Below are positions 42,941-51,688 of a stretch of DNA of 64,000 nucleotides, in pieces. The notes beneath the pieces are model-generated. The model was not told where the DNA came from and did not search any database. It saw only the letters and a program-made list of their open reading frames with translations. The first letter of the stretch is position 1; the number at the start of each line of letters is the position of its first letter. Source of the DNA: a bacterium (GTDB taxonomy: Bacteria > Actinomycetota > Acidimicrobiia > Spongiisociales > ZC4RG35). The translations under genes were made by a program, and so were the position numbers. The stretch covers positions 1 through 64,000 of the forward strand of contig JAPPLW010000050.1 of assembly GCA_028819345.1 (NCBI GenBank). The letters run 5' to 3'.

Positions 42941-44272
42941 ATGCAGAAGCGGAGGCTCCCGTCGGTGGACCGCTTGGCCGGTTCCCTGTATGACGGGTGT
43001 CTGCCTCGCAGTCTGGTTGTCCAGGTGGCCCGGGATGCGATAGAGAACGCCCGCCGGGGAGAGGGAGGCGTCAAGGTCGAGGACGAGGCGATGCGGGTTC
43101 TCGACGAGTTGAAGCGTCGCCGGCCGCTCCGCGTCATCAACGCCACAGGCGTGCTGCTGCACACCAACCTGGGTCGGGCTCCGTGGCACCAGGACTCCGC
43201 CCGGATGGCGACGGAGACGGCGGTCGGCTATGCCAACACCGAGTTGGATCTCACCACCGGCGACCGGGGAGGGCGGGCCGGATATCTTCATCGCCTGCTT
43301 TCGCTGATCACGGGTGCGGAGGCTGCCCTGGTGGTGAACAACAACGCGGGCGGCTTGCTGCTGTCCCTCATGGCGCTGGCGCCAGAGAAGCAGGTACCGG
43401 TCTCACGGTCCGAATTGATCGAGATCGGGGGCGCCTACCGGCTTCCGGAGCTAATGGCCGTCTCGGGCGCACGACTGGTGGAGGTGGGCACCACCAATCG
43501 CACCCGGCCCGAGGATTACCGGCGGGCGTTGTCTCCCGAGACAGCGCTTCTGTTGAAGGTCCACCCCTCCAACTACCGCATAGTGGGCTTCTCGGAAGAG
43601 GCCACCCTTCCCGAACTCTCCCAGATTGCCGCATCAGCCGGGATCCCGCTGGTTTTCGATGCGGGGAGCGGGTTGGTCGATGAGAGGGTTCCCTGGTGGG
43701 CGGGACCGCCCCCTTCCTGGCTTTCCGACGAGCCGGGTGTGGTGCAGAGCCTGGAGAAGGGGGCGGACCTGGTGCTCTTCTCAGGCGACAAACTGTTCGG
43801 CGGTCCCCAGGCGGGGGTGATCGTCGGGAGAGAGGAGTTGGTCTCCCGGTTGCGGCGTCACCCGGCGGCCCGAGCCCTCCGGATAGACGGCGCCACCACC
43901 TCCGCGTTGGTGGCCACTGCCGAGGCTTACGCCGACGGGCGAGCGGGGGATCTCCCCTTTTGGCAAATGGCCGGTCTCGACCGGACGGTCCTGGAGGAGC
44001 GGGCCCGCCGGGTGATCGAGGCGGGGCAATTTGAGGCCGACATCGAAGAAGGAGGCGCCACCCCGGGAGCGGGGAGCGTGCCCGGGTCAACGATTCCCGG
44101 TCCGGTGATGGCGATCAGGGGACAGGCCGACCAGATGTTCTCCCGGTTACTGAGTGGGGATCCCCCGGTGGTTGCCCGCCGGGAGCGGGGGCGGCTGAAG
44201 GTGGACTTACGCACCGTTTTCCCCTCCGACGACGAGGTGGTGGCCCGGGCCCTGCGGGCAGCATGCCGGTAG
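42941..44272 (+). CDS. selA: L-seryl-tRNA(Sec) selenium transferase
   Basis: The 443-residue PLP enzyme matches SelA: LPSVDRL at the N-terminus, INATGVLLHTNLGRAP, the aspartate in LVFDAGSGL and the PLP-binding lysine in LFSGDKLFGGPQAG. It converts seryl-tRNA(Sec) to selenocysteyl-tRNA(Sec) with selenophosphate made by SelD. The stop overlaps the selB start by 10 nt. No selD or tRNA-Sec is visible in the window. Presence of SelA and SelB predicts selenoproteins in the genome. Confidence 0.93.
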   Translation: MQKRRLPSVDRLAGSLYDGCLPRSLVVQVARDAIENARRGEGGVKVEDEAMRVLDELKRRRPLRVINATGVLLHTNLGRAPWHQDSARMATETAVGYANTELDLTTGDRGGRAGYLHRLLSLITGAEAALVVNNNAGGLLLSLMALAPEKQVPVSRSELIEIGGAYRLPELMAVSGARLVEVGTTNRTRPEDYRRALSPETALLLKVHPSNYRIVGFSEEATLPELSQIAASAGIPLVFDAGSGLVDERVPWWAGPPPSWLSDEPGVVQSLEKGADLVLFSGDKLFGGPQAGVIVGREELVSRLRRHPAARALRIDGATTSALVATAEAYADGRAGDLPFWQMAGLDRTVLEERARRVIEAGQFEADIEEGGATPGAGSVPGSTIPGPVMAIRGQADQMFSRLLSGDPPVVARRERGRLKVDLRTVFPSDDEVVARALRAACR

Positions 44273-46062
44273 TAGGGACGGCCGGCCATGTGGACCATGG
44301 CAAATCCACTCTTGTCGCCGCCCTGACGGGGATCAACCCGGATCGTTGGGCGGAGGAACGCCGTCGGGGTCTCACCATCGATCTGGGGTTCGCGTGGGCG
44401 AACCTGCCGGATGGGCAGAGGGTTTCATTTGTGGACGTCCCCGGTCACGAGCGCTTCATCAAGAACATGCTGGCCGGCATAGAAGCCATAGACGCCGCCT
44501 TGCTCCTGGTAGCGGCCAACGAGGGTTGGATGCCGCAGTCCGAAGAGCACCTGGCCGTGCTCGACCTGCTGGAGGTGACGCGCGGAGTGGTGGCTCTGAC
44601 CAAGACGGACCTGGTGGACTCCGAACTCGCTTCCCTGGTGGAAATGGAGATCGCGGAGAAACTATCCGGCACCGCGGCGGCCGGTTGGCCGGTGATCAGG
44701 GTGTCGGTTCCACACGGCCTCGGGTTGGATGAGGTTGCCGCCAACCTCTCGGCGGCGCTGGCCGGGTACTCGCCGGAAGACTTGGGACGGCCCCGGATGT
44801 GGATCGATCGCACTTTTAGCATCAGGGGCGCAGGGACGGTGGTGACCGGCACGTTGCTGGACGGAGGTTTGTCGGTGGGGGACCGGGTCGAAGTATGGCC
44901 CGAACAGGTGACGGCTCGGATCAGGGGCATTGAATCCCACGGGGAGGCGCTGCCCCGAGTCGGTCCGGGATGGAGAGTGGCGGCTAATCTCGCCGGTCTC
45001 GGTCGCCACACGCCGGAAAGGGGGAGCATGCTCACCGCGCCGGGGCAGTGGCGGTCCACCGACTCGGCTTTGGCGATAGTGCATCCGGCCCGCTACGTAG
45101 TGGGGGGGTTGCCCCGCAAGGGGGCATATCACCTGCACGTCGGAAGCGGCGCATGGCCGGTCCGGTTCACACCCCTGGAGAAGAGTCCGGGTCCGGTGCT
45201 TGCCCACCTTCAACCGGCTGAGCCCCTGGGGCTGGTGATGGGAGACAGGTTCATCCTGCGCGAGACGGGACGGCGGATGGTGGTGGGAGGCGGTCGGATA
45301 GTGGATCCTGAGGCTCCCCCCACAATGGCGAGGCGTCTTGTGGCCGGAGCCCGGTTGGCAGAACTGGTCGGTTCCCCGCCCCACCACCAGGCCGAAGGCC
45401 TCCTGGAGGTGCGCGGAAAGGCGTCGCTGGACCAACTGGCGGCGCACACCCGGGGTGGCGTCCCCCACCGGGGCATGAAAGCGGCCGGCATGGTGATCTC
45501 GGACCGGTTGGCCGAGTCACTCAAGGCCAGGTTGGAGACCATCGTGGAGCGACATCATCGGGAGAACCCCTTCCAACTGGGTATGCCGACGGCAAGCGCC
45601 GCGTCGGAGTTGGGGATAGGACAGGCCCTGCTGGTCAAGCTGACCGACTCCCACCCGAGGATCCTGGCGGAGGGGACAGTGGTACGTGATCCAGAGGCCC
45701 AGGGGGATCTCGATCCTGCCGAGGCGCCGGCCTGGGTCGAAGCTCGCAGGCGGCTGTCGGAGGGTGGCCTGCTGACGCCCGATCCGGCGTCACTCGGCTT
45801 GGACGAGGACTTGGCCCATGCCCTCCAGCGTGCCGGTCTGATAGTTAGGATCAGCCCCTCGATCTGCTATCTCCCCGAACAGGTGGAGATGCTATTGCAC
45901 ACCGCCGGGAGCCTCTCCCAGCCCTTTACCGTCAGCGCCTTCAGGGAGGCGGCGGGATTGTCCCGCAAGTACGCTGTTCCCTTCCTGGAATGGGCCGACC
46001 GCCACGGTATTACCCGCCGCCGGGGCGACTTACGCCATCTGGTGGAGCGGGTGGGGGATTGA
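44263..46062 (+). CDS. selB: Selenocysteine-specific elongation factor
   Basis: The 599-residue protein begins with the G1 motif GTAGHVDHGKST (5-16), then G3 DVPGHERFI and G4 TKTD. The G-domain and domains II and III are followed by winged-helix domains in the C-terminal third that read the SECIS hairpin of selenoprotein mRNAs. It delivers Sec-tRNA to in-frame UGA codons. Length is close to the usual 600-630. The overlap with selA implies coupled synthesis. Confidence 0.93.
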   Translation: MPVVGTAGHVDHGKSTLVAALTGINPDRWAEERRRGLTIDLGFAWANLPDGQRVSFVDVPGHERFIKNMLAGIEAIDAALLLVAANEGWMPQSEEHLAVLDLLEVTRGVVALTKTDLVDSELASLVEMEIAEKLSGTAAAGWPVIRVSVPHGLGLDEVAANLSAALAGYSPEDLGRPRMWIDRTFSIRGAGTVVTGTLLDGGLSVGDRVEVWPEQVTARIRGIESHGEALPRVGPGWRVAANLAGLGRHTPERGSMLTAPGQWRSTDSALAIVHPARYVVGGLPRKGAYHLHVGSGAWPVRFTPLEKSPGPVLAHLQPAEPLGLVMGDRFILRETGRRMVVGGGRIVDPEAPPTMARRLVAGARLAELVGSPPHHQAEGLLEVRGKASLDQLAAHTRGGVPHRGMKAAGMVISDRLAESLKARLETIVERHHRENPFQLGMPTASAASELGIGQALLVKLTDSHPRILAEGTVVRDPEAQGDLDPAEAPAWVEARRRLSEGGLLTPDPASLGLDEDLAHALQRAGLIVRISPSICYLPEQVEMLLHTAGSLSQPFTVSAFREAAGLSRKYAVPFLEWADRHGITRRRGDLRHLVERVGD

Positions 46063-46100
46063 CTCGACTGCCATGCGGGTCGATCCCGGGACCATCGGTC

Positions 46101-46508
46101 TCATGTCCAAACTGTGACGATGACCGCCATGATTGCGTGACCGAGGATGCCGAGCCCTCCATTCACCAGCACCAGATCGGTTGGGCGGCCCTCGAAGGCT
46201 GCATTGACCCAGGCCTGGGCCCCTACGAACGCGACGCCAGTGAGCAGGCCAAGAACCAGGCCTTCGCCCACCGAAGAAGCGCCGACTCCCCGGGCGATCA
46301 CGGCCAGAACCATGGCCATCACGAAGTAAGCCACCAGCGTCCCTATGAAGATCCCGGGGTTGGGCGAGGCCTTGGACGGGTCTACACCGGCAGCTTTAAT
46401 CCATCTGTTGCCCAGAATCTTCGGCTGGTACCACAGCGCCCCCGCTGCGAAGAACGCCACGGCAGCCACCAAGATCGCCAGCCAGTTCAAGTCACTGAAG
46501 GAAACCAT
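46101..46508 (-). CDS. DUF1761 family membrane protein
   Basis: The 135-residue product has four predicted transmembrane helices and the DUF1761-type opening LNWLAILVAAVAFFAAGALWYQPKILGN. The function of the family is not known. The amino terminus is well defined by ATG 46508. It lies downstream of whiB on the minus strand, with 12 bp between, and may share its transcript. It is convergent with selB. No active-site residues can be named. Confidence 0.75.
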   Translation of the reverse strand: MVSFSDLNWLAILVAAVAFFAAGALWYQPKILGNRWIKAAGVDPSKASPNPGIFIGTLVAYFVMAMVLAVIARGVGASSVGEGLVLGLLTGVAFVGAQAWVNAAFEGRPTDLVLVNGGLGILGHAIMAVIVTVWT

Positions 46509-46520
46509 GTGCTCTTCCGG

Positions 46521-46778
46521 CTAGCTTGCGATCCGGGCAAGGATCAGGTTTCGTTCCGACTCGTTGAGCCCACCCCATATGCCGTAGGGCTCCTTGAGGG
46601 CCAGGGCGTACTGCCGACAGGGGACTATGACCCTGCACCGTCCACAGATGGCTTTGGCGCGGCTCTCACGCCGCTCTTTCTCGTCCTTCTTCTCCGAAGT
46701 GCTGGGTGGAAAGAAGAGGCTTGATCTGACTCCCTTGCACAGGGCCTGACCCTGCCAGTTGGTGCCCATGCCCGCCAT
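46521..46778 (-). CDS. WhiB-family Fe-S regulator
   Basis: I chose ATG 46778 because GGAGG lies 5 nt before it, giving 85 residues; the track start is 21 codons earlier. Four cysteines follow the WhiB pattern (ALC, then AICGRCRVIVPC), binding a 4Fe-4S cluster, and the turn motif GIWGGL with the following basic residues is present. The N-terminal WQGQALC and FFPPSTSEK resemble WhiB2/WhmD, which controls septation and sporulation. The class assignment is inference. WhiB proteins occur only in Actinobacteria and some of their phages, so this is strong evidence for the phylum. Confidence 0.9.
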   Translation of the reverse strand: MAGMGTNWQGQALCKGVRSSLFFPPSTSEKKDEKERRESRAKAICGRCRVIVPCRQYALALKEPYGIWGGLNESERNLILARIAS

Positions 46779-46850
46779 ACGAACCTCCATACCGCTTCCG
46801 CTCAAAATGTAGAACATAGGCCCCGGATCGGCCGATGTCAAGAAATTTCT

Positions 46851-48179
46851 CTAAGAAATCTCCGTCGGCCCCACTTCCAACGTATCCCCCTCCACGCCCA
46901 CCACCTCGATCGGATCCCCCGCCCCGACGGCCGCTGCCCGGTGAGAGGTTGCCTTCCATCTCCCTCCTTCAACCTCCACCACTCCGTCGGGGCCGAGGTC
47001 GGTGACGGCGCTGCCGCGCTTGCCGACCATGCCCTCTCTTCCCAGTCCTGGGGCGCTGAACCGTACCCGGGCCACGGTCGGCATGGCCAGGAGGAAGAAG
47101 AAGGCCACGCCCGCCACGGTAAGGGCCCATCCGGCCCACCCCAGGGTGATCTGGGGGGCGGCGTCGAAGAGATAGACGCCTGAGACCGCTACCGCTCCCA
47201 TGCCCGCGGCGGAAAGGAGCAGCACGCCTCCCCGTTGATATGAGAAGGCAAGCAGCCATACTCCCCCCAGCATCAGCGCAAACGCCCACCAGCGGAGCGG
47301 AAGCGCTGCCGGTCCATAGGCGCCCAACGCCAGGGAGACGGCTGCTACGGCCGCCGCCACTCCCGGACCGACCGCGAAGAACTCGAAGACCGCGATTGTC
47401 AGACCGGCCATCAGAAAGAAGAAGGCCACTTCGGGTCGGGTGGACAGTCCAACCAACTGCGTCCACAGTCCCGGTCGGCGGAGGACGGTCTGGAGAACGG
47501 TTACACCCTCGGCGCCATCCTCGGCCGCAAAGGGACGGGTGGTGGAGAGGGTTACCGTCTCTCCACCAAGCTGCAGGGTGGTCTTGTCCAGAAGTTGCAG
47601 GAGCTGGCGCGGCGAGGCGGTCTGGGAGGAGGACAGGTCGATCAGCCCGGGGACGGGCCCATCGACCTCGACAGTCCCGGATCCGCCGGTGTAGGACCCA
47701 TCCAGGGGCGGCGAACCGGCCGCCTCGCCGACCAGGGTCGGCTGCCAATGGCCGACCTCAACACCGGGGGCGGCGGCTCGGATGGGGGCGAGGGAGACCA
47801 GTTGGGCGGCTCCTCCGTAGGCCACCGCCGGAGCGGGCCCAACCCACGCGCCCAGCGGCAGAGGCGGGTTGCGGACCACCTCACCCAACTCTGCGAAGAG
47901 TTCGGCGTCGGCCACCACTCCCGGAGAGTCGATCATCAGGATCACCAGCTCCACTCTCCCCTGGCTCTCGTTGCCCGGCCGCCGGGATCGGGCGGCATCG
48001 TCGATGGTGTCGAGTATGAAGTGAGCGGTGGCGTCATGGATGGCGCCTTCCACAGCCACCAGTTCGATGGTGGTGAGGGGAGGCTGGGCTACCGCGAGGT
48101 AAGCGGGAATCAGGAGAGCCCAGAGGGCCGCTGTGCCAGCCAGAATCCGGCTGGCCCGCACAGGGATTCTTGGGATCAC
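46851..48179 (-). CDS. NfeD family membrane protein with degenerate ClpP-like domain
   Basis: The 442-residue protein has a signal/anchor helix (about 10-32), an extracytoplasmic ClpP/SppA-like region (about 35-200), four to five transmembrane helices (about 245-370) and a C-terminal OB-fold NfeD domain (VGKRGSAVTDLGPDGVVEVEG). NfeD pairs with stomatin-type proteins. By eye, the region aligning with the AASAG nucleophile of PH1510 reads AVAYGGA, so the catalytic serine seems replaced by glycine. Loss of peptidase function is therefore likely. No stomatin gene is next to it. It is divergent from the receiver gene. Confidence 0.78.
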   Translation of the reverse strand: MIPRIPVRASRILAGTAALWALLIPAYLAVAQPPLTTIELVAVEGAIHDATAHFILDTIDDAARSRRPGNESQGRVELVILMIDSPGVVADAELFAELGEVVRNPPLPLGAWVGPAPAVAYGGAAQLVSLAPIRAAAPGVEVGHWQPTLVGEAAGSPPLDGSYTGGSGTVEVDGPVPGLIDLSSSQTASPRQLLQLLDKTTLQLGGETVTLSTTRPFAAEDGAEGVTVLQTVLRRPGLWTQLVGLSTRPEVAFFFLMAGLTIAVFEFFAVGPGVAAAVAAVSLALGAYGPAALPLRWWAFALMLGGVWLLAFSYQRGGVLLLSAAGMGAVAVSGVYLFDAAPQITLGWAGWALTVAGVAFFFLLAMPTVARVRFSAPGLGREGMVGKRGSAVTDLGPDGVVEVEGGRWKATSHRAAAVGAGDPIEVVGVEGDTLEVGPTEIS

Positions 48180-48251
48180 GGCGGGGGTCCGGCAGCCGGC
48201 CCGGTAACGGGGAGACGGTCGCTGCCCGGAACGGGTACTCTCTTATCGCAA

Positions 48252-48656
48252 ATGACCAGCATCTTTGTAGTTGCCGAAGCCCCCTGGGTTCGCAACGACG
48301 TATTGTCGGCCACCGATGATACCCGTTATGAGATTACCGTGATCGAGGACCCCCGTCAGGCGGTCGAGCAGGTAGCCGCGGGTGGGCCAGGGTCGGTGGC
48401 GGTGGTGGACATGCAGGTGGGAAGCATGGGTGGCATGGCTATCTGCCGGGCGATCCGGGAAGCCAGAACCGCGCTTTCCGCCGCGCCCCTTCCGGTCATC
48501 CTGCTCTTGGATCGCCAGGCCGACGCCTTTCTGGCCCGCCGGGCGGGAGCGGCGGGATGGGTCCTGAAGCCCTTTGGGGCCCACCAACTTCGCTCGACGC
48601 TCGACGAAGTGGCCGGGAAGACCTATTCCGGGATGGAGTCCGAACCGGCGTCGTGA
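48252..48656 (+). CDS. Stand-alone response-regulator receiver domain
   Basis: From ATG 48252 the product has 134 residues, just one receiver domain. The phosphoacceptor aspartate sits in VAVVDMQVGS and the lysine in VLKPFG. The N-terminal acidic pair is reduced to VAEAP, one acid only. No output domain and no histidine kinase are nearby. The stop overlaps the start of the CNNM-type gene (GTGA), so it is translationally coupled to it. It might relay phosphate or regulate through protein contact. The track ORF extends upstream through the NfeD gene and is rejected. Confidence 0.75.
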   Translation: MTSIFVVAEAPWVRNDVLSATDDTRYEITVIEDPRQAVEQVAAGGPGSVAVVDMQVGSMGGMAICRAIREARTALSAAPLPVILLLDRQADAFLARRAGAAGWVLKPFGAHQLRSTLDEVAGKTYSGMESEPAS

Positions 48657-49948
48657 CCTCGTTCCATATCGCCGCGGCGGTGGGGATTGCCCTCTGCATC
48701 GTGGCATCAGGATTCTTTTCGGGTTCGGAGACAGCCCTTCTGGCCCTTCCCCGCGAACGCGGCCCGCAGTTGGCGCGGGAAGGAAAGAGTGGAGAGAAGG
48801 TAGTACTCCTGGTCCAGAACTTGGAGCAGACCCTGGCCATGCTGTTGGTGGCTAACAACTTTGTGAACATCCTGGCGGCTTCGCTGGCCACCATTCTGGC
48901 GGTTGACTTCCTTTCTACCCTGGGCACTCGCCGGCTGGGGGAGGTGTGGGGCCCTTGGTTGGCCACCGGGGTGCTGACGGCAGTCATCCTCGTTGTGGGC
49001 GAGATCACCCCCAAGACCATCGCTGCCCGGCACCCGGAGAAGTATGCCTGGAGGGTGGCCCCCGTGTTGTGGGTGGTCTCTAGCGGGCTTGGCCCGATCG
49101 CCAGGATCTTCTCGGCGGTCAGCACCGGCCTGCTGCGACTCCTGGGAGTGCGTTCCGACCGGCTGAGTCCCGCCACCGAGGAAGACATCCGGGCTTTGGC
49201 GGTGCTCAGCGCTGAGGCGGGCGAGATCGATGTCGCCGAGCGGGAGATAATCGAGAAGCTCTTCGAATTGGCGGACCGCCCGGTGAGGGAGGTCATGACC
49301 CCCCGGTTGGAGGTGATTTCCCTCGAGGCCCCGGTCGACTTCCAGCAGATTCGAAGAGAGGTGGCCCGGACCGGTCATTCCCGCTACCCGGTGGTGGAGG
49401 CGGGAGGCGATCTCGACGCCCTGGTGGGGATTCTCTATGTGAAGGACTGGCTGCGACACCAGGATCCCACCATCGATGAAACCGTCGCTCCCGGAAAGCT
49501 GATTCGAAATCCGCTGGTTGTTCCGGAGAGCTATCCGATCCTCTCCACCGTGATGGTCATGCGGAGGAACCGGATCAGCCTTGCCGTGGTGATCGACGAA
49601 CACGGCGGGGTTGAAGGGGTGGTCACGGCCAAGGACTTGGTCTCCGAACTGGTGGGAGGCATCCAGGACGAGCACGATCCCGCCGCTCCGCTGGCCTTCC
49701 CCACCGGTCCCGGCCGATGGGTGGTCGAAGGCCGGCTGCCGGTTGAGGACCTTGCCGAGATGATGCACCGGCCGCTTCCCTCCGGTCCCTACGACACGGT
49801 GGCCGGGCTGTACCTCCATCTTGCGGGCAAAATCCCCCGGCCCGACGACACCGCTACCGTCGACGGGATCAGTTTTCGGGTGCTCGCCATGGACCGTCTT
49901 CGCATTTCGCGCTTGTCGGTGTGGATGGATCCCCCCGCGGACGGTTAG
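48653..49948 (+). CDS. CNNM/CorC-type transporter with CBS domains (hemolysin family)
   Basis: From GTG 48653 the product has 431 residues. The order is a DUF21 membrane domain (about 1-190) with SGFFSGSETALLALP and VGEITPKTIAA, a CBS-domain pair (about 215-340), and a C-terminal CorC_HlyC domain. These proteins are Mg2+ exporters or regulators, and older annotation calls them hemolysins. The CBS pair can bind ATP or AMP. Coupling to an orphan receiver is unusual. The 5' part of the track ORF belongs to the receiver gene in another frame. Confidence 0.88.
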   Translation: MTSFHIAAAVGIALCIVASGFFSGSETALLALPRERGPQLAREGKSGEKVVLLVQNLEQTLAMLLVANNFVNILAASLATILAVDFLSTLGTRRLGEVWGPWLATGVLTAVILVVGEITPKTIAARHPEKYAWRVAPVLWVVSSGLGPIARIFSAVSTGLLRLLGVRSDRLSPATEEDIRALAVLSAEAGEIDVAEREIIEKLFELADRPVREVMTPRLEVISLEAPVDFQQIRREVARTGHSRYPVVEAGGDLDALVGILYVKDWLRHQDPTIDETVAPGKLIRNPLVVPESYPILSTVMVMRRNRISLAVVIDEHGGVEGVVTAKDLVSELVGGIQDEHDPAAPLAFPTGPGRWVVEGRLPVEDLAEMMHRPLPSGPYDTVAGLYLHLAGKIPRPDDTATVDGISFRVLAMDRLRISRLSVWMDPPADG

Positions 49949-50035
49949 CGGCCCCGCCTCGACAGACAACCGACTCCTCTCTCAAAGGGAGCCAAAAAGC
50001 CTTTTCGATTGTCCCCTCGTAAGGAAGGGTCTGCT

Positions 50036-50112
50036 TGGTCGGGACGGCCGGATTTGAACCGGCGACCTCAGCGTCCCGAACGCTGCGCGCTGCCAAACTG
50101 CGCCACGTCCCG
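50036..50112 (-). tRNA. tRNA-Pro (CGG)
   Basis: On the minus strand the acceptor CGGGACG pairs with CGTCCCG, the anticodon stem CAGCG/CGCTG encloses loop TTCGGGA with anticodon CGG, and the T-arm has GCCGG-TTCAAAT-CCGGC. The discriminator is A and CCA is encoded at 50038-50036. Confidence 0.95.
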
Positions 50113-50315
50113 CCATTGCTCCATCTTATCGACCTGCGAGAGGCCGCGTCCGGGAGTTGGCCCACCCCTATATCATCGGAGCGGGCGTATCTACGGTGAT
50201 CGGGATCCTTTCCCGGGGACGAAGACAGGAGCAGCATGGACAACCGTTGTCCCCCACACCAGGGCGAGAAAGCCGACCTGCAGGCCCTAGCGTTGGGGCT
50301 CGGGACACTCCGGAA

Positions 50316-51590
50316 ATGAGGTCTATTCGCTCCGTCCTGGGTCTCAAGTGCCTCCTGTGCGGGCGACACTTCCAAACCGATGAAGTCGACTATGTTTGCC
50401 CCGACCACCTCGGGGCGGCGACATTGTCCGTTGTGTACGACTACCGGTACCTGGCCGGGATAACCAGTCCCGACCGGCTGGCCTCGGATCCCGATCGTTC
50501 GATCTGGCGTTATCGTCCCCTCCTGCCCGTCTATCCCGATGCCGAGCCTCCCCCGCTCCAGGTGGGGGGCACTCCCCTATTGCCTGCGAAAGTGCTTGAA
50601 GAAGAAGTGGGAGTCAGGCTTTGGGTGAAAGACGAGGGACGTCAGCCCACGGCTTCCCTGAAGGACCGGGCGTCGGCCCTGGCGGTCCTCAAGGCAAGAG
50701 AGCGGGGCGCCGACATCATCACGGCGGCCAGCACGGGCAACGCCGGAGCGGCGTTGGCGGCTCTGTGCGCGGCGGCCGGGATTCCCAGCGTGATCTTCGT
50801 CCCTGCTACCGCTCCCCAACCAAAGGTGGCGCAACTGCTCTCCTTCGGGGCGACCGTGCTTCTGGTGCGAGGCTCATATCACCAGGCCTTCGACTTGTGC
50901 CTGTGGGCTTCCGGAGAGTTTGGCTGGTACAACCGCAACACCGGCTACAACCCATACATGACCGAAGGGAAGAAGACTGTCTCCTACGAGATATGGGAGC
51001 AGTTGGGTTATCGGGTACCCGATGTGGTGGTGGTGAGCGTGGGAGACGGGTGCATCATCGGAGGGGTCCACAAGGGTTTTGAGGATCTCCGGCAACTCGG
51101 TTGGACGGATCGCGTTCCCAGGCTGATCGGAGCGCAGGCGGCGGGAAGCGCCTACCTGGCTCAGGCGTGGAGGCGGGGAGAAGACTTGACCACCAAGCCG
51201 CCCATTCGGGCGGAGACCGTGGCGGACAGCATCTCGGCCGATCTCCCTAGAGACAGATTCAAGGCGATGGCGGCCGTGACCGAGACCCAGGGGGCCTTCG
51301 TGGAAGTCTCCGACGCACAGATACTCAACGCCATCGTCACCCTGGGACAACGGCTGGGAGTGTTCGCGGAGCCCGCGGCGGCCGCATCACTGGCAGGGTT
51401 GATCGAGGCTCGCCGGCAGGGGTTGGTGGAGGCGGGGGAGCGAGTGGTCGTGATCAGTACCGGCAACGGCCTCAAGGACATCGACGCGGCTATGCGAGCG
51501 GTGGATGAGAGCGGAGAGGGTCCGCTCTCGGTCGATCCGGAGATAGAGGCTCTGGCTGAAGGGCTGGCCAGCCGGTTCCTGGGCCTTTAG
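50316..51590 (+). CDS. Threonine synthase-like PLP enzyme
   Basis: I chose ATG 50316 (424 residues) because the earlier track start covers the tRNA-Pro promoter side. An N-terminal zinc-knuckle-like pair (CLLCG and YVCPDH) precedes a fold-type-II PLP core. Its lysine is in TASLKDRASAL, with the STGNAGAALAALCAAAGI asparagine loop and ISTGNGLKDIDAA near the end. This resembles threonine synthase, which makes threonine from phosphohomoserine. No hom or thrB is nearby. The position before a second PLP enzyme and Xdh genes suggests a specialised ammonia-lyase or beta-replacement reaction instead. Both remain possible. Confidence 0.75.
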   Translation: MRSIRSVLGLKCLLCGRHFQTDEVDYVCPDHLGAATLSVVYDYRYLAGITSPDRLASDPDRSIWRYRPLLPVYPDAEPPPLQVGGTPLLPAKVLEEEVGVRLWVKDEGRQPTASLKDRASALAVLKARERGADIITAASTGNAGAALAALCAAAGIPSVIFVPATAPQPKVAQLLSFGATVLLVRGSYHQAFDLCLWASGEFGWYNRNTGYNPYMTEGKKTVSYEIWEQLGYRVPDVVVVSVGDGCIIGGVHKGFEDLRQLGWTDRVPRLIGAQAAGSAYLAQAWRRGEDLTTKPPIRAETVADSISADLPRDRFKAMAAVTETQGAFVEVSDAQILNAIVTLGQRLGVFAEPAAAASLAGLIEARRQGLVEAGERVVVISTGNGLKDIDAAMRAVDESGEGPLSVDPEIEALAEGLASRFLGL

Positions 51591-51688
51591 CAGCCGGTTT
51601 CCGGGTCCCCAGGAGAAATATGGAGGGATTGGCCTTCCCACTTGATGGGTAAGATTGCTGGAAGGCTGTACAAAAGGTAAAGAAGTCG

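Noticed and set aside
48707-49969. 420-residue minus-strand ORF opposite the CNNM gene
   Set aside because: Shadow of the CNNM coding frame; no recognisable domain.
50157-50315. N-terminal extension of the threonine synthase-like ORF
   Set aside because: The extra residues are low-complexity and Pro/Arg-rich; the family-like sequence begins at ATG 50316.
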